Of a DNA stretch of 64,000 bases, positions 9,599 through 17,638 are shown piece by piece. Within the stretch, counting starts at the first letter, position 1. Each line of letters begins with the position of its first letter. The stretch is from NCBI GenBank assembly GCA_003220535.1, contig QHSU01000054.1, positions 186,001-250,000 of the forward strand. The letters are read 5' to 3'. A program made the translations under genes and the position numbers. This DNA is from Candidatus Rokuibacteriota bacterium (lineage in GTDB: Bacteria > Methylomirabilota > Methylomirabilia > Rokubacteriales > CSP1-6). Under the pieces are notes generated by a model that had not been told where the DNA came from, made no database searches, and was given only the letters and a program-made list of their open reading frames with translations.

Positions 9599-10221
9599 CC
9601 CACGCCGGAGGTCCGCGCGTCGTCGCCGTCGACCCCGTCGCGCCGACCCGTGTCACGCTTCAAGCCGCAGTGGACGTCCTCCGGGCCGGCGGGTTGGTCG
9701 CGTTCCCGACAGAGACCTTCTACGGGCTGGCCGCGTCCGCGCTCGATCCCGCGGCTGTCAGGCGGATCTTCGAGCTGAAGGGGAGACCCGAGTCGAAGCC
9801 GCTGCTCGTGCTCGTCGACTCGGTGGCGATGGCCGAGACCGTGGCCCACGTGGCCGAGCCGGCGCGGGACCTGATGGGGCGCTACTGGCCCGGTGCGCTC
9901 ACGCTCGTGCTCCGCGCCCGCGCCCACGTACCCCCGGACGTCACGGCGAGGAGCGGAACGCTCGGGCTTCGCGTCTCGTCGCATCCGATCGCGCGCGGCC
10001 TGGTCGAGGCGCTCGGCGTGCCCGTGACGGCGCCGAGCGCGAACCCGAACGGCCTCGCACCGCCGACGACAGCCGCGGGCGTGCTCGCGTATTTCGAGGA
10101 AGGGATCGACCTCGTGCTCGACGGCGGTCCGACGCCTGGCGGCGAGCCGTCGACCGTCCTCGATATGACCGTGGAGCCTCCACGAATCCTTCGGCGCGGG
10201 GCCGTGGCGGTGCGCGTATGA
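9595..10221 (+). CDS. tsaC: L-threonylcarbamoyladenylate synthase (TsaC/YwlC/Sua5 family)
   Basis: Makes threonylcarbamoyl-AMP, the donor for t6A37 on ANN-decoding tRNAs. 208 residues, the short TsaC form without the Sua5 C-terminal domain. GTG 9595 overlaps the purE stop. The YrdC fold is shown by PTETFYGLAA (from residue 38), KGRPESKPLLVLV (from residue 62), PGALTLVLRA and the SAN motif in APSANPNG. Its partner gene tsaB is at 17639 in this window, so part of the t6A pathway is encoded here. Confidence 0.93.
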   Translation: MTHAGGPRVVAVDPVAPTRVTLQAAVDVLRAGGLVAFPTETFYGLAASALDPAAVRRIFELKGRPESKPLLVLVDSVAMAETVAHVAEPARDLMGRYWPGALTLVLRARAHVPPDVTARSGTLGLRVSSHPIARGLVEALGVPVTAPSANPNGLAPPTTAAGVLAYFEEGIDLVLDGGPTPGGEPSTVLDMTVEPPRILRRGAVAVRV

Positions 10222-10240
10222 ACGCCGGGTGCCGGGTCGC

Positions 10241-10837
10241 ATGAAGGTCACGGGGGTCATTCAGGCCGGTGGCAGAAGCACGAGGATGGGTGGCCGGCCG
10301 AAAGCCCTGATCGAGCTGGGCGGCCGCCGCATCATCGAGCGCGTGCTCGCCGTGCTCGCTCCCGCGGTCGACGACGTCCTGATCGTGACCAACACGCCGG
10401 AGCTCTACGCGTTTCTGGGGCTGCCGATGGTGGCGGACGTCTATCCCGACCGCGGCTCGCTCGGGGGCATCTACTCCGGTCTCAGGGCCGCCCCGAGCGA
10501 GTCGGCGTTCACGGTCGCGTGCGACATGCCGTTCCTCCACCCCGAGATCGTGGGCCTGGTCGTCGCGCGCGCCGGCCTGGGGGACGTCGTGATCCCGCGC
10601 GTCGGTCACCAGCTCGAGACCATGCACGCCGCATACGGCAAGGCGTGCCTTCCGCACATCGAGGAGCGGCTGCTCGCCGGTCAGCTCAAGATCGTCGAGT
10701 TCTTCGAGCGCGTGCGCGTCGTCGAGATCGCCGAGGCCGACGTCGCTCGATTCCGTGACCCGGAGGTCGCGTTCATGAACGTGAACACCCCAGACGAGCT
10801 CGAGCGGGCCCGCGGGCTCGCGGCCCGGCTCGGCTGA
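10241..10837 (+). CDS. mobA: Molybdenum cofactor guanylyltransferase-like nucleotidyltransferase
   Basis: 198 residues from ATG 10241; an upstream GTG at 10229 is possible but less attractive. IQAGGRSTRMGGRPKALIE near the N-terminus is the nucleotide-binding signature of the MobA/GlmU-type transferase fold, and VACDMPFLHPEIV contains the metal-binding Asp. MobA would join GMP to molybdopterin; related enzymes use other sugars or cofactors, so the substrate is inferred from overall similarity. No other Moco genes are adjacent. It ends 2 bases before thiI. Confidence 0.75.
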   Translation: MKVTGVIQAGGRSTRMGGRPKALIELGGRRIIERVLAVLAPAVDDVLIVTNTPELYAFLGLPMVADVYPDRGSLGGIYSGLRAAPSESAFTVACDMPFLHPEIVGLVVARAGLGDVVIPRVGHQLETMHAAYGKACLPHIEERLLAGQLKIVEFFERVRVVEIAEADVARFRDPEVAFMNVNTPDELERARGLAARLG

Positions 10838-10839
10838 GC

Positions 10840-12042
10840 ATGACGAGGCTTCGTCCCCTGGTGCTGGTGCACTATCACGAGCTCGGCCTCAAGCGAGGGA
10901 ACCGGCCGCTCTTCCTGCGCCATCTCGCCCGGAACGTCCGGCGTGCCACCTCCGATCTCGGGCCCGCGCAGCTGCGTCAGGTCTCCGGCCGATTGCTCGT
11001 CGACCTCGAGGGCCACCCCGATCCGACGGCGGTGCGCGATCGGGTTCGTCGCGTGTGCGGGGTCGCGAGCGTCGCGCTCGCCTCCCGGGTCGTCTCGACG
11101 GTCGAGGCGATGAAGGCGGTCATCGCCCATATGATCGAGGGACGGACCTTCGCGTCGTTCCGGATCACGGCGCGCCGGGCGTTCAAGACGTACCCCTTGA
11201 CGAGCGTGGAGCTGAACCGCGAGCTCGGCGCGTTCGTGCTCGAGCGCGTCGCCGCGCGCGTCGACCTGCGCCACCCGGAGCTCGAGATCCACGTCGAGGT
11301 GATGCCGGCCGAGACGTTCGTCTACGTCGAGCCGGTGGCGGGCCCGGGCGGACTCCCGGTGGGCGCCAGCGGCACGGTCGCCGCCCTGCTCTCCGGCGGG
11401 ATCGATTCGCCCGTCGCCGCCTGGCGGATGATGAAGCGAGGCTGCCGCGTCCTCTTCGTGCACTTCCACAGCGTGCCGTACCTGCCGCCGACCTCCCAGG
11501 CCAAGGCGCGCGCGCTCGTCGAGCGGCTGACCGAGTGGCAGTACGACTCGAAGCTCGCGCTGGTGCCCTTCGGCGAGATCCAGCGCGAGGTCGTGCTGAC
11601 GGTCCCGCCGCCCGCCCGGGTCGTGGTCTACCGGAGGCTGATGGTGCGGATCGCCGAGGCGCTGGCCAAGAAGCACGGGGCGGTCGCACTGACGACCGGC
11701 GAGAGCCTCGGCCAGGTGGCGTCGCAGACCCTCTCGAACATCGCGCGCATCGACGAGGCCGCCGGCATGCCCATCCTGAGACCTCTGATCGGCATGGACA
11801 AGCTCGAGATCACGGACGAGGCGCGACGTCTCGGGACATTCGAGATCTCGATCGAGCCGGACGCGGACTGCTGCACGTTGTTCGTCCCCAAGCACCCGGC
11901 GACGCGCATGTCGGAGCACGAGGTCGCCGAGGTCGAGGCGCGCCTGGAGATTCCCCGGCTCGTGGCGGCCGGATGTGACGGGGCGTCGGTGGAAGCCTTC
12001 GAGTTTCCGCCGGGCGCGTCGGTCGAGATGACGTCTGAGTGA
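10840..12042 (+). CDS. thiI: tRNA 4-thiouridine synthetase ThiI (no rhodanese domain)
   Basis: Adenylates tRNA U8 and inserts sulfur; also feeds thiazole synthesis in some bacteria. 400 residues. The N-terminal ferredoxin-like plus THUMP region (about 1-170) is followed by the PP-loop ATPase signature LLSGGIDSPVAAWRM near residue 184. TTGESLGQVASQTLSN is a further conserved block. The E. coli enzyme has an extra C-terminal rhodanese domain with a catalytic Cys; this protein stops before it, like the roughly 400-residue Bacillus form, so a separate sulfur carrier is needed. The ATG start is 2 bases after the mobA stop. Confidence 0.93.
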   Translation: MTRLRPLVLVHYHELGLKRGNRPLFLRHLARNVRRATSDLGPAQLRQVSGRLLVDLEGHPDPTAVRDRVRRVCGVASVALASRVVSTVEAMKAVIAHMIEGRTFASFRITARRAFKTYPLTSVELNRELGAFVLERVAARVDLRHPELEIHVEVMPAETFVYVEPVAGPGGLPVGASGTVAALLSGGIDSPVAAWRMMKRGCRVLFVHFHSVPYLPPTSQAKARALVERLTEWQYDSKLALVPFGEIQREVVLTVPPPARVVVYRRLMVRIAEALAKKHGAVALTTGESLGQVASQTLSNIARIDEAAGMPILRPLIGMDKLEITDEARRLGTFEISIEPDADCCTLFVPKHPATRMSEHEVAEVEARLEIPRLVAAGCDGASVEAFEFPPGASVEMTSE

Positions 12043-12137
12043 CCGGCTCGCCGGCCGTTCTCGGACGGCGGTGGCCCTTGCCGCCGAATGCCGAAAGATC
12101 GCCCCCTAAAGCGGGTGCCGGTCGACGGCCGAGCCCC

Positions 12138-12159
12138 GGAGCGTCGCCGGCGACGCTCC
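12138..12159. terminator. 22-bp perfect palindrome downstream of thiI
   Basis: ggagcgtcgcc followed directly by its reverse complement, about 95 bases after the thiI stop. It could form a strong hairpin but is not followed by a T run, so intrinsic termination is uncertain. Confidence 0.4.
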
Positions 12160-12181
12160 TGACACCCACTATGTTGTTGGC

Positions 12182-12211
12182 TTGACACGCCGGAGCCACT
12201 ACCGATATGGT
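12182..12211 (+). promoter_or_regulatory. Sigma70-like promoter for rpiB, probably leaderless
   Basis: A perfect TTGACA (12182-12187), an 18-bp spacer and TATGGT (12206-12211). The rpiB ATG begins 6 bases after the -10 box, where transcription should start, and no Shine-Dalgarno sequence lies between. The mRNA would then begin at or within a base or two of its start codon. Confidence 0.6.
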
Positions 12212-12217
12212 GCCCCT

Positions 12218-12694
12218 ATGACTGTCGTTGCCCTGGGCGCCGACCACGCCGGCTTCGCGCTGAAGGAAGTCCTCAAGGGCTGGCTGATCGCTCAAGGCTA
12301 CGACGTCGTCGACCTGGGAACGCAGTCGACGGAGTCCGTCGACTACCCGGACTACGCCGTCGCCGCCGGCAGCACGGTGACGGCCGGCAAGGCCGACCGC
12401 GCCGTACTGGTCTGCGGGACGGGAATCGGAATGGCGATGGCCGCGAACAAAGTGCCCGGCGCCCGCGCCGCCGCGTGCAGTGACGCCTACACCGCGCGGA
12501 TGAGCCGAGAGCACAACGACGCGAACATCCTGGCGCTGGGAGCGCGGATCACCGGGCGCGACACCGCGATCGAGATTCTCGAGACGTGGCTCGTGGCGGA
12601 GTTCGCGGGCGGCCGCCATGCTCGCAGGGTGGACAAGATCGTCGAGCTCGACCGCTCGCGGGATCAGGAGTCCCCCGATGCTCAGACTCGCTGA
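12218..12694 (+). CDS. rpiB: Ribose 5-phosphate isomerase B
   Basis: Interconverts ribose 5-phosphate and ribulose 5-phosphate. 158 residues. [13 protein letters not shown] (Asp9, His10) and the catalytic Cys66 in [14 protein letters not shown] define the RpiB family; His in [10 protein letters not shown] is also conserved. I took ATG 12218 because the protein signature begins at once, although the frame is open further upstream. It overlaps glyA by 17 bases. A RpiB-GlyA pair supplies ribose phosphate and one-carbon units, both purine precursors. Confidence 0.94.
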   Translation: MTVVALGADHAGFALKEVLKGWLIAQGYDVVDLGTQSTESVDYPDYAVAAGSTVTAGKADRAVLVCGTGIGMAMAANKVPGARAAACSDAYTARMSREHNDANILALGARITGRDTAIEILETWLVAEFAGGRHARRVDKIVELDRSRDQESPDAQTR

Positions 12695-13925
12695 CGTCGA
12701 TCCCGAGATCGCGAAGGCGCTCCGCGAGGAGGCGCAACGGCAGCACCGTAACCTCGAGCTGATCGCCTCCGAGAACTTCGTGTCCGAGGCGGTGCTCGAG
12801 GCGGTGGGGTCGGTGCTGACCAACAAGTACGCGGAAGGGTACCCGGGCCGCCGCTACTACGGAGGCTGCGAGGTCGTCGACGTCGTCGAGGATCTCGCCA
12901 TCGCCCGGGCCAAGGAGCTCTTCGGCGCCCAGCACGCCAACGTCCAGCCCCACTCCGGCGCTCAGGCCAACATGGCGGTCTACTTCACGCTGCTGAAGCC
13001 CGGCGACACCGTGCTCGGGCCCAACCTCTCGCACGGCGGGCACCTGACCGCCGGGAGCCCGGTGAACTACTCGGGCAAGTTCTATTCGATCGTCGCCTAC
13101 GGCGTGCGCAAGGACACGGAGCGGATCGACCTGGACCAGGTGCGGGACCTCGCGCGGCAGCATCGGCCGAAGCTGATCATCGCCGGAGGATCCGCGTTCC
13201 CGCGCGCGATCGACTTCACCCCGTTCCGTGACATCGCGCGCGAGGTCGGCGCGTTCTTCATGGCCGACATCGCCCATCCGGCGGGATTGGTCGCGGCGGG
13301 GCTTCACCCGTCGCCGGTCGGCCTCGCCGACTTCGTCACGACGACGACCCACAAGACACTCCGAGGCCCGCGGGGCGGGATGGTCATGTGCGGATCGGAG
13401 CACGCCTCGGCCCTCGACAAGACCGTCATGCCCGGGGTGCAGGGTGGGCCCCTGATGCACGTGATCGCCGGAAAGGCCGTGGCATTCCACGAGGCCCTGA
13501 CCCCGGCGTGGCGCGAATATCAGAAGCAGATCGTGAAGAACGCCGCGGCGCTCGCCGGGGCGCTCCTCGGACACGGCTACCGGCTGGTGACGGGCGGCAC
13601 GGACACGCACCTGCTCCTCCTGGACCTCACGAACCGGAGCATCACCGGCAAGGACGCGCAGGAGGCGCTCGACCGGGCATGGATCACCGTCAACAAGAAC
13701 ACGGTGCCGTTCGAAACGCGCAGCCCGATGGTGACGAGCGGCATTCGCATCGGCACGCCCGCGGTCACCACACGGGGCATGCGAGAGGCCGAGATGATCG
13801 AGATCGCGCGGCTCATCGACCGGGTCCTGTCCAACCTCGGCTCCTCTTCGGAGGCGGCGGCGGTTCGCGGCGCGGTGCAGGAGTTGACGAATCGATTCCC
13901 GCTTTATCCGGAGAGAACCCGCTGA
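12678..13925 (+). CDS. glyA: Serine hydroxymethyltransferase
   Basis: PLP enzyme converting serine and THF to glycine and methylene-THF. 415 residues, the normal bacterial length. ATG 12678 has caggag 7 bases upstream. [18 protein letters not shown] and [11 protein letters not shown] are conserved near the N-terminus. The PLP Lys is Lys226 in [14 protein letters not shown]. The start lies inside the rpiB 3' end, so the two are likely co-transcribed, with nrdR following 49 bases later. Confidence 0.97.
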   Translation: MLRLADVDPEIAKALREEAQRQHRNLELIASENFVSEAVLEAVGSVLTNKYAEGYPGRRYYGGCEVVDVVEDLAIARAKELFGAQHANVQPHSGAQANMAVYFTLLKPGDTVLGPNLSHGGHLTAGSPVNYSGKFYSIVAYGVRKDTERIDLDQVRDLARQHRPKLIIAGGSAFPRAIDFTPFRDIAREVGAFFMADIAHPAGLVAAGLHPSPVGLADFVTTTTHKTLRGPRGGMVMCGSEHASALDKTVMPGVQGGPLMHVIAGKAVAFHEALTPAWREYQKQIVKNAAALAGALLGHGYRLVTGGTDTHLLLLDLTNRSITGKDAQEALDRAWITVNKNTVPFETRSPMVTSGIRIGTPAVTTRGMREAEMIEIARLIDRVLSNLGSSSEAAAVRGAVQELTNRFPLYPERTR

Positions 13926-13974
13926 GGCGGACGGAACCCGACTACCGGACCGGCATGAGGGAAGGGGGCGCCCG

Positions 13975-14478
13975 ATGAAGTGCCCGTTTTGCGGTCACAC
14001 CGAGGATCGGGTGGTCGACTCGCGGGTGGGCCGCGACGGAGAGTTCATCCGGCGCCGGCGCGAATGCCTCAAGTGCCACCGCCGGTACACGACCTACGAA
14101 TACATCGAGGACGTCCTGCCGCACGTGGTCAAGCGCGACGGGCGGCGCGAGCCCTTCGACCGGCAGAAGCTCCGCGGGTCGATCTTGAAGTCGTGCGAGA
14201 AGCGGTCGGTCGGCGTCCAGGCCGTCGACGACGTCGTCGTCGAGATCGAGGCTCAGCTCCACGAGCGCGCCGAGAAAGAGATCAGCAGCGAGGAGTTGGG
14301 CCGGGTCGTCATGGACCATCTCCAGCGCCTCGACCCGGTCGCCTACGTGCGGTTCGCCTCGGTGTACCGTCAGTTCAAGGACATCGGCCAGTTCGTGGAG
14401 GAAGTGAAGGGACTCCAGAAGGAAGACAAGACCAAGCCGGCCCCCGCCAAGCCCCGCCCCCTGACGAAGACCAAATAG
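13975..14478 (+). CDS. nrdR: Transcriptional repressor NrdR
   Basis: ATP/dATP-sensing repressor of ribonucleotide reductase genes. 167 residues. The zinc ribbon uses Cys3, Cys6, Cys31 and Cys34 (CPFC and CLKC), followed by HRRYTTYE and an ATP-cone domain at about 48-138 (VVKRDGRREPFDRQKL). The C-terminal tail is Lys/Pro-rich and slightly longer than usual. No NrdR box or nrd gene was recognised in this window. Confidence 0.96.
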   Translation: MKCPFCGHTEDRVVDSRVGRDGEFIRRRRECLKCHRRYTTYEYIEDVLPHVVKRDGRREPFDRQKLRGSILKSCEKRSVGVQAVDDVVVEIEAQLHERAEKEISSEELGRVVMDHLQRLDPVAYVRFASVYRQFKDIGQFVEEVKGLQKEDKTKPAPAKPRPLTKTK

Positions 14479-14558
14479 GCGTGCTTTGGGTTGCCGGGCG
14501 AGGCTTTTGGTAGCCGGGGGAGTATGAGGGGGGTCGCCCCACTGATGAGTATGGAAAC

Positions 14559-14602
14559 AGCGCGGCCCTGTCGCTGAGAAGAGACCGACAGGGCCGAGCG
14601 CT
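14559..14602. terminator. Strong hairpin between nrdR and the small minus-strand ORF
   Basis: Arms 14559-14573 and 14586-14602 pair over 15 bp with one 2-base bulge, around a 12-base loop; ggccctgtcg pairs perfectly with cgacagggcc. On the plus strand, a pyrimidine stretch with ttcttttt follows about 15 bases later; on the minus strand the following T run is short (tgttt). It could end transcripts from both sides. Confidence 0.5.
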
Positions 14603-14613
14603 GCGTGGGCCTT

Positions 14614-14652
14614 CTACTTCTTTTTCTTCTTGGTTGCCTTCTTCTTGGCCAC
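14614..14652 (-). CDS. Candidate 12-codon lysine-rich micro-ORF
   Basis: GTG start followed by a product of one Ala, a Lys cluster, Ala-Thr and five more Lys (MAKKKATKKKKK), then TAG. GGAGGTGA lies at ideal distance upstream (GGAGG 7 bases before GTG). A TTGACA/TAGCAT promoter lies further upstream and a strong hairpin just downstream, so promoter, ribosome site, ORF and terminator are all in order. An in-frame ATG 6 codons earlier sits before the ribosome site and is less likely. No function is known to me; it could be a leader-type or nucleic-acid-binding peptide. Confidence 0.4.
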   Translation of the reverse strand: MAKKKATKKKKK

Positions 14653-14702
14653 CGCGTCACCTCCCTTCATCGACCGCCACGAGAATGACGTATCTGCACG
14701 GC

Positions 14703-14731
14703 ATGCTAGTGAGGAGGCCAACTTCTGTCAA
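14703..14731 (-). promoter_or_regulatory. Sigma70-like promoter for the micro-ORF
   Basis: Reading the minus strand: TTGACA (14731-14726), 17-bp spacer, TAGCAT (14708-14703). Transcription would start near 14696, about 44 bases before the GTG of the micro-ORF. Confidence 0.5.
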
Positions 14732-14739
14732 GAGAAAAT

Positions 14740-14784
14740 CCCATATGTAGGGGCTTTCGCGGCTCGAGCGCCCCAGATATGGGG
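14740..14784. promoter_or_regulatory. Inverted repeat between divergent promoters
   Basis: cccatatgtaggggc (14740-14754) and gccccagatatgggg (14770-14784) pair as 5 bp plus 7 bp with a small internal loop, separated by 15 bases. The element lies between the minus-strand promoter and the plus-strand promoter of the radical SAM gene, so it could be an operator for both or a shared hairpin. Confidence 0.4.
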
Positions 14785-14795
14785 TGACAGGATGT

Positions 14796-14824
14796 TTGAC
14801 TTCGACCAGGGCCCGATGTAGCGT
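14796..14824 (+). promoter_or_regulatory. Possible promoter for the radical SAM gene
   Basis: TTGACT (14796-14801), 17-bp spacer, tagcgt (14819-14824). The -35 box is good but the -10 box is weak. Start predicted near 14831, about 59 bases before the ATG. Confidence 0.35.
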
Positions 14825-14889
14825 GAGGCGCAAGACCGAACCACGGCTTATCATCAACAGCCACCCCGCTCCTGAGGAGACCTCCGTCG

Positions 14890-16707
14890 ATGAGACGTAT
14901 GCTCAAGAAGCTTGTCTTCGTCGAGCCAAAATCGACCCACTTGCACATCTACAGTCGTGTCTGCATCCCGCGAATCGGCTCGGTGCTGCTGGCCACGATC
15001 ATGCGTGCCAAAGGGTACGATGTCCGCGTCTACATCGAGGACATCCACGAGCTCGACATGCGTGAGGTCCTCTCGGCCGACCTGGTCGCCGTCTCGGCGA
15101 TCACGTCAACCGCGCCCCAGTCGTACCGACTCGCCGACCAGGTCAGGGCGGCGGGGGGCGTCGCCGTGATGGGCGGCACGCACGTGAGCTTCCTGCCAGA
15201 CGAAGGGCTCGAGCATGCGGACTTCGTGGTCCGCGGCGAGGGGGAGTTCGCGTTCCAGGAGCTGGTCGACGCGATCCAGGCGGGCCACGGGTTCGAGCAG
15301 ATCAAGAACCTCTCCTACATCGCCGACGGCCGGGCCGTGCATCTCCCGGAGCGCCCGAAGATTCCGAATCTCGACGTCAACCCGATTCCTGACTACCGGC
15401 TCATCACAGGCTGGAAGCCGGGCGGGGTCATCTCGGTCGCCACCTCGCGCGGCTGCCCCTTCTCGTGCACGTTCTGCTCGGTGCCCGGGATGTACGGGCA
15501 CGCCTTCCGCACGCACTCGGTCGAGCGAGTGCTGCAGGAGCTCGAGGTCCACAAGGGCAACATGTACACCTTCTTCGCCGACGACATCTTCACGGCGAAC
15601 AAGAAGCGGTGCAAGGAGCTGCTGCGAGGGATGATCGACCGCGACCTGACGCCCGAGTGGGGCGCCCAGGTGCGGACCGAGACGGTCGACGACCCGGAGC
15701 TCCTCCAGCTCATGCGCGACTCCAACTGCTTCAACGTCTACGTCGGATTCGAATCGATCAATCCGCGCACGCTCAAGCTCTTCCAGAAGAAGCAGGATCT
15801 CGGCAAGATCGAGCGGTCCATCGAGCGCTTCCACGCCCACAAGATCCGGATCCACGGCATGTTCGTGGTGGGCTCGGACGAGGACGACCTGGAGACGATC
15901 GACGCCACCGCCGAGTTCGCTCTGAAGAACGACATCGACTCCGTCCAGTTCATGATCTTGACGCCGATCCCCGGCTCGCCGGACTGGGAGCAGCTCTACG
16001 ATCGCGGCAACAAGTACGTCATCAGCAAGAACTGGCAGTTCTATGACGGCCACCACGTCGTCCACCAGCCGCGCCGCATGAGCCCCTACGAGCTGCAGAT
16101 GGGCGCGATCAACGCGATGGCGAAGTTCTACTCGTGGCGCGGGATCGCCAAGAAGCTCTTCAAGGGGGACAAGTACTACGCGGCCATCCGCTACTTCGGC
16201 AAGCGGATGATCCGCGACTGGTGGAAGGACGAGGAGAACCAGCAGCACGTGGACTGGCTCAAGGCTCAGCTCTACTCCGACGTGAGCGAGCTCGGCCATC
16301 AAGCGCTGAAGCGGGTGGGGCTCCCGGCCATCCTCCTGCAGGACTCGGTGGGCCGCTTGCTCCAGCGCTTCCTCGGCGAGCTCGGCGTGACCGTCGTACC
16401 ACTCGCCGAAGCGGCCGCCGAGGGCGCGGCGCGCGCCCGGGAGACGGTCGACTGCTTGATCACACCGATCGTCAAGCGGGCCGTCAAGGAGCGCGAGGAG
16501 TTTTACACGAACCTGGCGGCCGTGAACGTCCTGCTTCAGAGCCGGTGGGAGAAGCTACCGCGGGTGAGCTTCCCGCTCCTCGACGGCCAGGGGCCGGTCT
16601 TCGAACCCTTCGCGAAGATCGGGCTTCTCTTCACCAAGAACCTCGATCGCATCCGCGACGCCTACAAGACCGCCGGCGTCGCCGAGGGTCTCTGGGAGGC
16701 CGCCTAG
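14890..16707 (+). CDS. B12-binding-domain radical SAM protein
   Basis: 605 residues. The N-terminal part (about 8-150) is a cobalamin-binding-like fold with VAVMGGTHVSFLPDEGLE and DFVVRGEGE. The radical SAM core carries the [4Fe-4S] ligands Cys189, Cys193 and Cys196 (RGCPFSCTFC). A long C-terminal helical region of about 200 residues follows the core. Such proteins perform radical methylations or rearrangements; the substrate cannot be told here. A gagg-type ribosome site lies about 9 bases before ATG 14890; ATG 14899 is an alternative. The gene stands alone, with a large inverted repeat covering its stop codon. Confidence 0.85.
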   Translation: MRRMLKKLVFVEPKSTHLHIYSRVCIPRIGSVLLATIMRAKGYDVRVYIEDIHELDMREVLSADLVAVSAITSTAPQSYRLADQVRAAGGVAVMGGTHVSFLPDEGLEHADFVVRGEGEFAFQELVDAIQAGHGFEQIKNLSYIADGRAVHLPERPKIPNLDVNPIPDYRLITGWKPGGVISVATSRGCPFSCTFCSVPGMYGHAFRTHSVERVLQELEVHKGNMYTFFADDIFTANKKRCKELLRGMIDRDLTPEWGAQVRTETVDDPELLQLMRDSNCFNVYVGFESINPRTLKLFQKKQDLGKIERSIERFHAHKIRIHGMFVVGSDEDDLETIDATAEFALKNDIDSVQFMILTPIPGSPDWEQLYDRGNKYVISKNWQFYDGHHVVHQPRRMSPYELQMGAINAMAKFYSWRGIAKKLFKGDKYYAAIRYFGKRMIRDWWKDEENQQHVDWLKAQLYSDVSELGHQALKRVGLPAILLQDSVGRLLQRFLGELGVTVVPLAEAAAEGAARARETVDCLITPIVKRAVKEREEFYTNLAAVNVLLQSRWEKLPRVSFPLLDGQGPVFEPFAKIGLLFTKNLDRIRDAYKTAGVAEGLWEAA

Positions 16708-16861
16708 CCGGCCGGGCGGGCGGGAGCGGGGGGTGCGCCCTCCGCGACCACGCCGGCAGTCAGACTCGATCGGACTGTTCTGGGGTTTGCCGTGCCCGCA
16801 ACCCTGACAACACGGGTCGCGGAGGGCGCACCCCCCGCTCCCGCCCGCCCGGCCGGCTAGG
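16703..16861. repeat. Long perfect inverted repeat (47-bp arms, 65-bp spacer)
   Basis: Arms 16703-16749 and 16815-16861 are exact reverse complements, ending in ggtcgc on the inner side and ctagccgg-type sequence on the outer side. The left arm includes the TAG stop of the radical SAM gene; the right arm ends 16 bases before the stop of the convergent PyrE-like gene. Transcripts from either side would form a very stable hairpin. No transposase is present; it could be a terminator or a small non-autonomous element. Confidence 0.9.
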
Positions 16862-16876
16862 TGGCTCTCGGGCTGG

Positions 16877-17560
16877 CTACGCTTCTTTGGGTTCTTGGAC
16901 GGAGGAGGGGCGGCGGGCGTGGCGCCGGCGAACGAATTCTTCGTTCAACGGCACGCCCCGCTTGCAGAACGGACACTTGTCCGGATCGTAGGTCGGGAAG
17001 TCGCGACTCACGAGGCTGAAGACCGGGCGATTGTCGAGCTCCACCGACGTCCGGCGCCAGAGGCAGCCGATGCCGACCACCAGCCCGCCGAGCTGCTCCA
17101 CCAGATTGATGAGCAAGTTCAGCGTCGAGCCCGTGCTGACCAGGTCCTCGATCAGGAGGATCTTGGCACCGGGGCGGATGAGACGCTGGAACTCGACCGG
17201 CAGTGAGACGCGGCGTTTCCCGCCAGACAGCCCCTTGGCGCCGTAGACGACGATCGGCCGCGAAGGATGGGCGCGCGCCACGCAGTGCGACAGGATGAGC
17301 GCACCCGGGCCCGTGGACAGCACCATGTCGACTGGCCACTGGGCGAAGTGCTTGGCGATCACGGCGCCGAGCCCCTCGGTGAACGAGGGTTCGGTGGTCA
17401 CCAGGGTTTTTTCGATGTACTCCGTCGTGTGCTGTCCCGAGGGCAGCAGGATGTGATCGTTGGCGTGATAGGCGCCCGTGCGCTTCAGGATCTCGAGGTG
17501 GATCTTCTCCCTGACTTCCGTCTCGACGGCGGCAGGGTCTTTCCTGGCGGCAGCGCTCAT
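16877..17560 (-). CDS. PyrE-like phosphoribosyltransferase
   Basis: 227 residues from ATG 17560, which has GAGGAGGG about 6 bases upstream; the frame is open further but without support. The PRPP loop LLIEDLVSTGSTLN (from residue 135) and SGQHTTEYIEKTL near residue 41 resemble orotate phosphoribosyltransferase, which makes OMP for pyrimidines. The C-terminus carries DPDKCPFCKRGVPL with Cys196 and Cys199, a possible half zinc site not found in the E. coli enzyme. No other pyr gene is adjacent, so orotate as substrate is inferred. It converges with the radical SAM gene across the inverted repeat. Confidence 0.75.
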   Translation of the reverse strand: MSAAARKDPAAVETEVREKIHLEILKRTGAYHANDHILLPSGQHTTEYIEKTLVTTEPSFTEGLGAVIAKHFAQWPVDMVLSTGPGALILSHCVARAHPSRPIVVYGAKGLSGGKRRVSLPVEFQRLIRPGAKILLIEDLVSTGSTLNLLINLVEQLGGLVVGIGCLWRRTSVELDNRPVFSLVSRDFPTYDPDKCPFCKRGVPLNEEFVRRRHARRPSSVQEPKEA

Positions 17561-17623
17561 CCGGGCCCTCCTCAGAGCATTATCGCACGCGCCGGAGCGG
17601 CGCCGGGCGCCGCTTTGGGTGCG

Positions 17624-17632
17624 TGCTAGACT
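17624..17632 (+). promoter_or_regulatory. Extended -10 element directly before tsaB
   Basis: tgc followed by TAGACT (17627-17632), 6 bases before the tsaB ATG, the same spacing as at rpiB. No Shine-Dalgarno sequence is present, which suggests a leaderless transcript. No convincing -35 box is seen. Confidence 0.4.
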
Positions 17633-17638
17633 CCCTCC

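Noticed and set aside
12043..12137. Riboswitch upstream of rpiB-glyA
   Set aside because: No glycine or purine riboswitch core was found; the only clear structure is the palindrome at 12138.
16703..16861. Insertion sequence defined by 47-bp terminal inverted repeats
   Set aside because: Only 65 bp lie between the arms, with no transposase and no clear target duplication; recorded as an inverted repeat only.
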